A stretch of DNA of 64,000 bases from Alentia gelatinosa (taxonomy: Eukaryota > Annelida > Polychaeta > Phyllodocida > Polynoidae). The translations under genes were made by a program, and so were the position numbers. Below the pieces are notes generated by a model. The model saw only the letters and a program-made list of their open reading frames with translations. It searched no databases and was not told where the DNA came from. Positions 49,468 through 61,014 of the stretch are shown here, piece after piece. Each line of letters opens with the position of its first letter. The stretch's first letter is position 1. Where the stretch lies: NCBI GenBank assembly GCA_950022655.1, contig OX465579.1, positions 49,021,950 to 49,085,949 on the forward strand, read 5' to 3'.

Positions 49468-49682
49468 TTTTGAATATTTTTTGCTGATAATAATATTTCA
49501 ATGTAATACTCTAAGGATAAATAGAATAAACACCCTCCAGTATGGTAAAAAAAATAGCTAAATATCAAAAAAGGGTTTTCCAGGGCATTATCTTCCCTAT
49601 TTTTGGTGATTTTTGACCTATTTTTACCCCCTGGAGACCAAAATATTGATATTTGACCAGTAAAACCTATACTCCCCCTCGA
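49468..49682. repeat. 210-bp direct repeat, right copy
   Basis: See 46912-47125; here it ends ACTCCCCCTCGAGCACTC without the minisatellite, so it may represent the state before expansion. Confidence 0.85.
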
Positions 49683-50144
49683 GCACTCAGCGAGATCTAT
49701 CATTTAAAACAGAAAAAATAAACATTGAAGACACTGTGCAAAAAATTGAATGCAGGAAACGACTAAAATTGGAGTTGCACTGGTTCTATGAGAATGACCC
49801 TATCAGAGCAATAGATCCTGCCTGTGGCCGAACTTTGGACTGGGAGAATTATTAAATTATTAAATTATTCCATAAAGCTAATTCTATTTCCCCTTGATAT
49901 TGATCATTCCCTTAGTTACTTGGCCTTATTACTATCTGAGGAAACATTTTCTGCAGCCTTCCTTCAGAGCTAGTTTCTTTTTTATCTTTTTCCCCATTTT
50001 TATCCCTCCCTTCCCCCACCCCATTTATCCATCTGAGTTTTTGTCAATCTGATGAATAGATATGCCTACAAAAACAAATTGTGTCTAGAAAATAGTATCT
50101 CAATAATCTTTAGGTTTTTAAGAGTTTAACCATCTACCCCCTCT

Positions 50145-50925
50145 CCCACTCTCAAAATGCTTCAATCTAAGGGGTCACATAACTATATATGTCCAAAAGG
50201 ATGTGAAATGGGAGGCAAAAAATTGATAATTCTAAAGTAAAATGGTGGCCATTTTGATTTTTGGTTATTTTGGGCATTTCCCTCCATGGATTTTATGTAG
50301 ATTTTTAGTATGTAGTTCAGGCAAGTCTTGGGTCTACAAATCTACAGGAAAACCTCATATTGCAATTCGTTCAAGGTTGGGCTCTAAATTTGCCAAGAAT
50401 GCTGAAATTTGAGAATCTGGATAAAAACAATACTACTCTTCCCATTAGTTTTATTTGACCTTTGACCTTGAGGAAGGGTCAAGGTCAGCTAGAAAGAATA
50501 TATTTTCTTATTCTATCAATTCTCTCTATCTCTGTCCCTAAAAAAATATACAAAAGGCTCCAGCTCTCATATTGGTTAAATGCTGTTAATATTATGGCTC
50601 TAAAAATCACCCTAGTGTTGTATTGGTTGCTATGGTAACCAGATCCCCAACACAATGGCAGAAATAGCCCAATGACGTAGTTCTCTCAAAATGCTTCAAT
50701 TTGAGGGGTCACATGACTATATATGTAAAAAGGGATGTGAAATGGGGGGTAAAAATTGATAATTCTCAGGTAAGACGGCGGCCATTTTGATTTTTGGCTT
50801 TTTCGGGCATTTCCCCCCATGGAATTCATGTAGATTTTATATATGTTGTTCAGGAAAGGCTTGGGCCTACAAATCCACAGAAAACCTTATATTGCAATTT
50901 TTTCGAGGTCAAACCTTAGATTTCC
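50145..50925. repeat. Direct repeat with ~541-bp period
   Basis: About 50150-50390 and 50691-50925 align over about 235 bases: CTCAAAATGCTTCAAT, GGGGTCACAT, ATGTGAAATGGG, GGCCATTTTGATTTTTGG, GGGCATTTCC and CTACAAATC. It could be two copies of a repeat or a local segmental duplication. No coding potential. Confidence 0.8.
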
Positions 50926-51970
50926 TCCACTATATGTCAGATTTAGACCATTTCATTTGAGATCCCTTGAGATCGTCTCACCCGAAACGGTCACATCTCA
51001 GTCCCAAACTGAGATCCCTTAAGATTGTCACAATTGAAAAACACCTCCCAGGATGCTTGTCTCAAGAGTGCATCATCTGCATAAATATCGGTACTCGAGG
51101 ATTCCCGTACCATTTGGTCCATTGCACTTGCTCCTGGGGATAGTTATGTCCAATTCCAGTGGAAAGCTCGTGTAGTTCTGTGTAATGACGTAGGAGGTAG
51201 ATTCATCAGTGACGTTGGCATTCTGCACCATCCCTTATAAAGCATTGTAAAGTCGAAACGCAGCATTACCTCGTGGAGGCACGACTGAGCCTGCTCTAAA
51301 AAGAGGAAAACTTAGTAGAGCAGTATATGGATGCAATATGCAATGTATGGTAATCTTTTTACACATTAAAACTGCCTACGGAGGCTTTCTGGTCTGTTCA
51401 ATGTTGAAATGTAAGGACGGCAGGTCGGTATAATAAGTTCACATAATTTGTAAAAACCATATATGGTCAATTCTCTATCGCATGCTCCTCGTAACAACCT
51501 TTAAGAAACCCAGATATAGAACCTCAAATAATCAATTAAACCGCTTGGCGCAGGACCAACGAGGGCTGTTGCATAGATGTGAGAGCTACGGTACGTCTGC
51601 ATTGCCAGAGCTGGTCAAAGCAGATAATCACCATGCCAACTCTCCCGACCTACTAAGTCATCGCGGCCTACCAGTGACAGGTTGAGTGCGTCACTCCACA
51701 CCTCCCATTCCATTAAAGACAGATGGTAGGTATCGAAGTGCCTTGTGTGTCAAGACATAGGCACTTACCTTCTTCAAATAGCCCTCCCATAGAAGTTAGC
51801 ACCGTGACATGACCTTTTTTGCATTTTCTATTTGCTGATGTATGAAATTTATGTTATCCAGTTATTTGCAATAATCAATAGAATTTAGAAATCACCCAAC
51901 TACCAGCATTTATCTTAAACTATATATTGACGTCTATGGGAAACTGCAATATTTTCATTTCATGGCTAGA

Positions 51971-53048
51971 TAAGGCCCCGCACCCATTTACTACGATTTC
52001 GCTTCCAACACGCCCCGATAGCCCTTACGACACAAAATCGAACGTTGTGTCGGAAGCGCTTAAATTATCGCAGTGGAGGCCGGCTTCCGACAAGGACTGC
52101 GACACGCCCCGACACGCCCCGACATGGCTTACGACACGCTCCGACACGGGCGCCTTGTCTTAGGCCTTCCGACATGCTTCCGACAATTCCAACATGTTGG
52201 AATTGTCAGAGTGTGTCGGAAGGCCTACGACGTGTCGGGGCGTGTCGGAGTGTGTCGTAACGCTATCGTAGCGTTCTGCACTAGTGGAGGCAGGCTTCCG
52301 ACAACGTCTACGACACCGTTCCGACAAGAGTCACGATATTTAACACTGGCGCCTATTGAAGCAATGGTAAGTCAATGGGCATTTATATTTTCCTCTATAT
52401 CTCCGTTAACACCTTGAAAATTTCCACAAAATTTCGGTTAAATACTAATCAGGATGTACCCTTTCCGTAACCCAAGAATTTTAAAATATTTGATAAAGGG
52501 AAATATAATAATTCTGAAAAGTTCAATTTCACTCAGTACCCATGTCACCTTCTCCAAACTTTACCAGAATATAATATATGTATAATGTTACTCATTTAAG
52601 TTTTAAAAATCATAGGTTAGGCCACTCAAAAAAAAAAAATTGTTTCTCATCACCAAGCCATGAAAAATATGACGAGGGCGCTTTTTTTTTTTTTTTTTTT
52701 TGCTGGGTCAGAGATGGCTTTTGAAGTGTCTCTGTTCCGAGCAAACTGTCCCCTTAAGCGGGATGGTTCCCCCGATGGTTAGGCTACTTCATACAGGCCA
52801 TACTCTGGCAAAGAGACACTGTTATAACCACACAGACACCCACAGACACCTACCTGACTGTCGGAGGCCTCCCAACATGCTTACGACAATTCCAACATGG
52901 TGGAATTGTTGGAGTGTGTCGGGAGGCTTCCGACATGTTGGAGTGTGTCGGAGCATGTCAGAAAGCTATCGTAGCATGCTGCACTAGTTAAGTGTCTGTG
53001 TCGGAACGCTTGTCGGAGCGTGTCGTAACTAGTGGGTGCGGGGCCTTA
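51971..53048. mobile_element. TIR transposon built of CGACACG words, 1078 bp
   Basis: Left TIR TAAGGCCCCGCACCCA; right end is its complement TGGGTGCGGGGCCTTA (GTGGG before it). Inside, about 51990-52340 and 52850-53030 consist of short words such as CCGACACG and TGTCGGAAGC in alternating orientation, giving nested palindromes (ATTCCAACATGTTGGAATTG). The centre carries an inserted copy of the TTTCTCATCACCA repeat (about 52610-52755). Open frames are by-products. Non-autonomous; TWA at the termini could fit a Harbinger-type target (inference). Confidence 0.8.
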
Positions 53049-56000
53049 CACTAATTTCATATTGCTATCCTCAAATAATTCTGGATTATTATATTTGAGT
53101 ACATATACAAATACTAAAAAAATACCATGTCCCGGTGTAAACTTTTCTGTAATGTTACCGTTGAATTGCTACATGTTGTCAAGAAATGTCGCTGCAGTTG
53201 GTGGGGATTAATTTCCCTTAATGTATTTGAAACGCATTCCTTGGCACCGTTTGGGTTACAGTTCTTGACAATGGTGGTGGATCTACAGCTGGATAATATG
53301 ATTCCCTTTGTCCCTGGAGTACAAAGTATTGTTACCGACATGGTACAAGTCGGCATGCAAATTGAAAACCGACTATAAAGCTCCATGAAGCTCCTGTTTA
53401 TTTCCGATGTTAGACACTGTACAGAAATATTTACAGTTTCGAGGAAGCATTCACACAATGCTGTGAACAATTACACAAAAGTATATCTTTACAACAAAAC
53501 AGTGTTACAAATTCAAAGTAGTGGTGAAATTTGTGTACACAAAATAAAATTAGACAAGCAAATGCTGTCAGATAATGATGCTATCTTCTTATTTTTCTAT
53601 TAAATGTCATAGAATTTGTAGGGTGTGAAATGTAGTATTTTATGTGGGGGTATGAAAGCAGAGGCCCTACTTTGAAAGATACATTAATAATGAATATCAG
53701 GAAACCCCAATTCCTAGTTTAACATGAAGCCAATATTAACATACTGGCAAAATCAGAATTATAACTACCTACACCTTCTTCAGAAACTTTAAACCTGGTC
53801 ATTTACTCTTTATTTGAGAAAATAGCACGACCATATGTGCATACTTCCAACTGATAAACACGATCGTGGAAATCTATTTCTTATTCTATAAGTATCTAGT
53901 TTTGTCAAACCAACAGAAAACCGCTACAAACTGGAACTACACACATACAAGGAGCATCAGTAGGGATATGTCTTAGGTCTTATCAGTTGTTTTGACAACG
54001 ATTATTATCTTTATACATAAGATAACTTTCGACTTTATTTCATGCATTTTGTTCTGAAACAGACTATAAAGTTTGAAATCTGCTCATAGCCAATCATAGA
54101 TACGCCCGAGGTGTGACGAGGTGTGTACTCATTTATCTACATCATCCAATGCCATGTACAAAATGACCAACATAAGAGATGGATCATCAGGTCCATACTA
54201 GTTGGCATTCAAGAATCCCCAGAAAAAAAGTTTTACAGAACCACATACACACCCACAAGAAAACGGAGCACTTGGGACATGTGCCTCAGAATGTCATAAT
54301 GAATTCTATACACCAGTTCGTGGCAAATTGTATGCCTATCATACTGATGCGTAGTATATGAAAATCAATGGTTAGAATCACAGGATGAAAGGCTCGTTAC
54401 CTATCCAGAATTCCATGAAAACTAGGCTTCCCATATATGCGTGTTGGATGCAGTAAACAATCAGCAGGAGTAATATTTACAGTAAACAAATCGAGGATGT
54501 CACTAACTATCGGACGACTTACAATGGATGCTGCACAGAATGTAAAGTTTAAGATAACCTTCATGGATTTTTTTAAGATAATAAATCCCGATAATACATG
54601 CCAAGTATATATGAGGAAGAGTATACAAAAAGATTTTAAAAAGAAAATTATCGAATATAACAGAGCGGTGATAATCACTGTAGTTTGGAGATTTTGAAGA
54701 TCTGTGTTGCATCAAATGTTTTAAAGGTACATGCAGAATGCACGTACCAACAAAGAGGTAGTAGGCCCTAAACCGTGGCTTACTTTGATATCAAGAATAA
54801 ATCCTAGATTTGTCATTACTACTTATTTTCTAATGCACGGAAAATATTTAGCCAAAAAGGTAACTGGAAGAAGGAACTTATACAGAGATACCACCTTGTT
54901 TGGAAATACAAATATGATGGCTAAAGTAAGTTGATTGATAATCCTTTCGTGGTAAAGGGAGTTTTGCTGAAAGTAAGTAAATTGATACTGCTTTTCGTGG
55001 TAAAGGGAGTTTTGCCGAAATCTAACAACGTTATCAAAATATGACCATCTCCTCAACGTATTTACTTTCGAAAAAAAAAGAACATAGTAAAAGCTCCATT
55101 CAATCATATTGCATCATGAACAATGGTCACATTGTCCTTCGTGTAGAATGGATTTGGGAGCTTATTTCTTACTCATTTTGATACAAGAAATTAGGGACAT
55201 AGTGACCGTGTCAGATATCTATCGAATTCCGCATAGATCCAAATACAATGAAACAAAATTTGTTTTAAATCCTGAATTCTAGACAAATCCAGAAAAGCGG
55301 CATCTCTGCATATGGCAAGACATCTATCAACGACTTTTGGGGCGCTATCTTTTCCCGCAGGGGCAACAATTCAGGGAAATCAATATCGGTGTTTGGAAAC
55401 TAATCGTGATCCCAAATAAAATATATACATGGAACATAAGTATCTTTAGAATAATTCTTATAAATGAAGAACAATGACAAACAATAATCACTACAGAACA
55501 TGCAAGGACATGATTGTGTCATTCAAGTTAGTGTACGTTGCAAGAGAGTAAATCTATATTAAAGAATATCAAAACATGGCATTTTGGTTGTGAATATGAA
55601 ACAAATATATATTCGACAAATTAATTATGAAAGGTGTCATATAATGAATGCTAATGGCGGATCTGGTAATGCTCATTTAAGCATAAAAACTTCACAATTC
55701 ACAGCAAAATCACCCTCATTTCACAGGTCAGGCAATTCTTCCAAAACCGTTGACTAACTAGTACTTGTTTTGTTTCAGTTGATAACAATTCACACAGAAT
55801 TGGTGATGTTATGCTATATGGTGGGCACCACAAATATAGTTGAATCAAGCTTGGTGTAAATCCATAAATTCAGGCATCCTGCTCTTTACAACATTTATTT
55901 ATCCGACACCCACCCATTTATACAGTTTAAAGATGCACCTAGTAAAAGAGTGTAAACTGTTACTGCTATTAGTAATATCCTAACCACGTCAACTTCGCTT

Positions 56001-58572
56001 CAAAGTCTTATTTCATCCCTATGCCCATAATGCCTCTATTTTCCCTTACTTCCCAAAACGCAAGACACTAATCACATAGAGATACAAAGTGATGTAGATC
56101 ATAACATTCAAAATGTAATTAGTGTTTAATCTAATCATTTTGAAAAGTCAGTTCTAAAAATATTGTGAGCAGGGATTTCAGTAAAAACTCTCATAGGAAA
56201 GTCACTCAGATCCTTGAAGGGAGGAATGATATAACATGTCTATATTTGATCAATAATCAATAAATAACAAGGTAACAGTCACGTCTGGTGCTGTTTGATC
56301 CATCCCATACACATAATATACACATCTTTTTCAAATGGCTGACCCTAACATAATATTCCAACTTATGGAGCCATTTTGATTCCTGTTGACCAACTAACTC
56401 TGTAAAAGGCTAAATATTAGACCAAAATGAGTGTTTCTGGATTTAGTAAACTATTGATATTCAAGCATGTGATACATCCGGGCATTCTGAAAGAGTTTGC
56501 CTGTGAATATCAAAACGTATTAGATTATTGGGAATGGGTTAAGGTATGTGGCCAGGCTTACAGGATGGACTGATTTTACATTTTCTCACAGTTAAACCAA
56601 TCAATATTCTGTATACAGAACATCTGAAGTATGGTAGACCCTTAAGGAACTCCAGATGACATTGTAAGATTATCTCGAAGGATGACCTTGTTGGATCAAG
56701 GAACAACAATACTCCAGCATGATTCAACCAGACATAGTATCAGTCCGCAGCACTACTTGTACAATCTTCCTGAATCATAAAGCGAGTTTCGTATACCGGT
56801 GACTGGTATACACTTTTAGGTCACTTAACTGAAGAAGACGAGGATGTATGTTGGAAAAAAATGCTTGAAGTTGGATCAAAGGTTTAAAATATACTATAGA
56901 GTGGTCCCGAGAAGATTGTTAATCTAGTTAGCACCAAGTAGCTACAGGTTTGTGATAATCCCGCTTTCTTACTTTATGGAAAAGAACATAGCGTTGAAGC
57001 TTTGGTGGATAAGAACGGTCGCATCTTTAAGTGCAATAACTCTTTATCTAATCAAGGGGCGCTGACACGGAGAAGTGTAACTGTTAGTTGCTTTAGAAAC
57101 GTACCATTACTATCACGACCTCAAGTTGCATGCTATCCCGTTCAGCGTAATAAGTGTTGGTTGATTTGAGGCAACAAGTTGTTTGCGATTTACCAATTGA
57201 AATAAAGCAACAAGCAATCTAATTGCCCCGTGAGACCGCTCCTTTAGTTATCAGATTTCCCTAGCAATTTCTGCCTTGAATTTCGCATTTGTACACATAG
57301 TATGAGGGATATTCGCTATACCATCAATTTGGATAGAACCGAATCTGAGGCTTATTGTACAATCACTCGGGAATACTCTATAGTACACGTGCATATAGAT
57401 TAACATAGGTCAGGAACAGCTTTGTCTTTCATCATTAAACCAACGAGTAGACTTGTTGATTAAACCATGGATATGAAGCGTATCCCTTATAATCAGTTCT
57501 ATTTTCCTAGACGGAAAATTAATGGAGAGAAAGGACGACGATACTAGACTCGTAAGATTGTATCAGAGTTAACAGTGTCGACCAACAACCACAATATGAG
57601 AAGGCCTGCTCCTTGGTTGATTAGTTTATCGTTACCAGCCATTTAACTCCTTATTTATAATTGTCAGAACTGCGCTTAGCATAAACTTTAAATATTGGGT
57701 TTATAAAAAAATCCTATTGGAAGCTCATCTACTGATAACATTGGAGGTGAGACTTGGAAAGATACCAACAACAACTCTATGATAATAAATGTAGGCCTAA
57801 AGTGTGGTCAGGTTCATCGCCAGGACGCCTCTTGGGGACTCATTCAATTCCCATTTTCAACCTATAACGCATGGGTAAGAACACCATGCTCTGGTGTGTA
57901 TTGGGAAAAGGATCCCTTGTCCGACTACGTCGGATTAGTTAATAACGTTTCACACAAAATGATTTGCCAGCATTCACACGAGACACCACTGAGATTTTCC
58001 TTAAACAGTGTATATGTATACATTATATACGTACAATATGTTTGTCTATATATATATTTATATATACTTTACAGAACTATACATGAATTAAGTTCATTTA
58101 GATCTCGGAGAACAACCTTACGCGTGTGATCATATTCCTGATACTATGCCTGTGCCTCAGTCGAGACAGGGTGATTCATATGTGTTCTAACATGATATAT
58201 CTGGCGATATTGCTATATGTGATCCTGTTTGATGTACACATACCTTTTATAAGCAGGGGTTAAAAAAATTAAAACAGGACTTCATTAGTTAATTCAATGA
58301 TTGTTTCTTCGCATGTTATCTGAATAAAAACTGCGTGTTAAAATTATTAGAACACTGGTTACATTTTGTGTACAATGTCATACAGAAGCGAGCTGGGTGG
58401 CGTGTGTAGCCGGTCAGCTAGTTGCCTCCCTTTTTGATAGATGGCAGTGGAGACTCCGGCATCGTAACGCCCCTAGTGGCATTGAAGCATGGTGCTAGAA
58501 GGTGTTTTCCATAAGGTACGTAACTCATCCACGCGATCATCACTTAGTCACTGCTAATTGGTTAACATCCTA
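53049..58572. other. Gene-free stretch
   Basis: No gene recognised on either strand. Open frames at 53127-53378 and 54437-54697 have no recognisable domain or splice context. A 47-bp tandem duplication at 54926-55019 (unit with CGTGGTAAAGGGAGTTTTGC) is the only clear repeat. The part just below 58573 should hold the UBE2W 3' UTR; I found no convincing minus-strand poly(A) signal. Confidence 0.45.
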
Positions 58573-61014
58573 TCATACTGAGTCATCTGTAATATAAGAG
58601 AAACGCTAAAATAAATCCAGGATCAAGAATTCGTTTGCCACCTTATATAACATCAACTTACCTTGTTTTCTATTTTGATGATTACAAATGACTTTTTTAC
58701 ACAACTGGTTATAAAATACATGTAGCATGTATTCTACAGAAGGATTCCTGAAAGAAATTCTAGTACAAATAGGCGGATATCAGAATGGTAATAGTTGATA
58801 ATGGTTATTACGATGAGTAATCTCTCTTTGCGTGGGATTGTATTGTATTCTCTTTTCTTTGTGTAAAGGTAATGATATGTAACCTCCGATATGATTATCA
58901 AACAAATGAATATGTAGCTTCAGAAGCTCAATTGAATTAATGTCGCCATATGAGTAACATTTGCAAGACTTAACTAGATTTTATGTGTGAATTAAAATAT
59001 CTTCAATATAAAGGGTGCCTGGGAAACACTTACCATGATACCACCATTTTGTTTTCTTAGGATTCTTACTGCACGTTTTCACATATGTTGCATTATCCGG
59101 GGGGCGTTTCTGAAACAGAAACTGTGATCTTGAGTAAGTGACTAAAATAATATTGTGTTGAGAGGCCTAAGGGTTATTGTACGGAGCGTCTCTGTAATCA
59201 ATGAAGTCAACATTGACACAATGGGCTTTACAAAATGAAAGAAGAAAGAATAGTCATTATTTACCTCAGTGATGTGAGGTACAACAATTCTCACACGAGT
59301 TAATGGTTTAGAGGTAATGTACCCCATAGCAAGAGCTAGGAATGATTGTAGGGTTTTACGACAGATTCAGTATCATATATCTTAGTGACACTTAACCTTA
59401 AGTGGCAGCCACATGAAACGATTGAATTGCTAGTTGCTTCACAGGGACACAACGATCTTGCTAATATTGAGCCTTACAGTGTTCGATATGACAAGGGAGT
59501 TATATTGATATTTGAAAAAAGCGAACCAGGATTGCATGTAAAAAGATGCCTTTTCCTGACCTTTTCTTTACAGCTACTGAGCATGCTGACGATGCTGAGG
59601 CAGACGGACTGAACGGAGAGAGCTGGTGACCAGTCCTCGGTGAGGATGGACAAGCAGATGTGCCCATTGCTGTAAACGTGCGGGTGAATGGGAATATTTA
59701 GCCCCACAAATACCACCTGAAATGTATACAGAGAAGACAGCTTGAACAAAAACGATGGTTTAACAGTGGCTCAAAATAAAAGGAAATTTGGAAATGATAT
59801 TTCAACTCGTGGAAAGAGTGTATCGTCCACAATGAATAGAATACATTGAATAATGGGATGCACTAATGCCCTTTTTTGTCATAACTTTACTTTGATGTGC
59901 TGTGATTTTGAATAATCCATGAATTGAAAAAAAAACACTTCTAGAGGTACTCAATTGCCTTTACCAATTGATCATCATTAGGTCTTATGATCAGCCTCGA
60001 AGCATTTCATATACATCTCGAACTCCCCCCTCCTCCTTTCCTATAGGAGTATTTAGGAGTTGCAAGTAATTCTTATGGTGATGCGTTGAAATAAGTCTAC
60101 AGAAATAGAATAAAACGTACATGGGCATGATATCGATACATATGATGTGATAGTCTGATAAACAAATGAATACATTTATATACGGGAATGCCAATGAGGC
60201 ATTAAAAAAAAAGCCGAACCAGTCCGCTTACCCACCCTATCTCCACCAAAACACTCATGCATCTTACAAGCCATCAGCAAGGGAAGACAGACCACCTTTT
60301 AGGTAACTGCTACTCGCTCTGGACAAATGTTTGCATGCATAATACTGAACATTTTTAAGTGGTTACTCTACAGATCAGGGCAACAAACCTGTGGGGAATC
60401 GAACGGATAACGAGTGCCAAACTTGAACTGCAGCTGAAACTTTTCTCCCTCATATAGCGTCCCCGTTGCACCTTCGACATCAACCAGCCACCTAAAATGA
60501 CGAATAGAAATATCTATTAATGTCAACGTCAAAATCAGAGCATACAGAAGGGCCATCTAAAAGGAAAACTTGAAACTTTTCACAGTCGGCTGCGTGAAAA
60601 ATGCTTAAAACTTCTTTCAGTCAAAACTATGTAAAACTCCTCATATATATTTTTTAAAATCTATATCTTTTTGTCACTAGACAAGTTATTTAGTCTTGTG
60701 GTATGTCAACCTAGTACAATAAAGAAAATATATAAACACAATTTGCACATATATATTTGAATAGACTAAGCACAACTGAAAAAACTCGCGTTCACTTGTC
60801 ATCAGTAGCACCAATGAAGTCAGAAAAAACCCTGAAATTTTCCGAATTCGGTTTTTTAGAATCTCTAGTATGATAATAATTTGATATACGAAAATAACAG
60901 AAAATAACCGGTATGAACGTACTCTGATAGATTTTTGCTGATGCGGTCAACGTCGAGGGTAACCCCCAGAGGGGGGTCCTTCTGGAGCGCTGCAAGTTCT
61001 TTTTGCAGCCGCTT
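58573..61014 (-). CDS. UBE2W: Ubiquitin-conjugating enzyme E2 W (partial, first exon not found)
   Basis: Five minus-strand coding exons: 61014-60923, 60491-60389, 59716-59561, 59109-59034, 58586-58573, all GT-AG and phase-compatible. They give 146 residues from [15 protein letters not shown] to YHDDSV. Human UBE2W has five residues before KRLQ, so only a tiny first exon is missing. The UBC fold is intact: [18 protein letters not shown] and YPFDSPQ, then [19 protein letters not shown]. The Cys is the ubiquitin-accepting residue (91 if five residues precede). HPH replaces the usual HPN, as is characteristic of this enzyme, which attaches ubiquitin to protein N-termini. The C-terminal [13 protein letters not shown] block is conserved. 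The 14-base last exon rests on phase, an exact acceptor (TATATTACAG) and the DDSV end. Confidence 0.93.

Larger units (their letters stand above)
46308..49800. mobile_element. 3.5-kb non-autonomous TIR transposon full of tandem repeats
   Basis: Perfect 26-bp TIRs start GGGTCATTCTCATAGAACCA (46308) and end with the exact complement (49800). They are flanked by TATC on both sides (46304-46307, 49801-49804). The interior holds a 16-bp minisatellite, a 190-bp tandem repeat and a 210-bp direct repeat, but no transposase. Perfect TIRs and target duplication imply a fairly recent insertion mobilised in trans. A 4-bp duplication is seen in several superfamilies; I do not assign one. Confidence 0.85.

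Noticed and set aside
53127..54697. Open frames of 83-93 codons in the 53-55 kb region
   Set aside because: Overlapping frames on both strands, no domain, no consistent splice sites and A/T-rich composition.
56831..56875. Third Penelope-like CTGAAGAAG tail
   Set aside because: CTGAAGAAGAC is present but the stem does not pair and the GAAACG box is missing, so it could be chance or too decayed to use.
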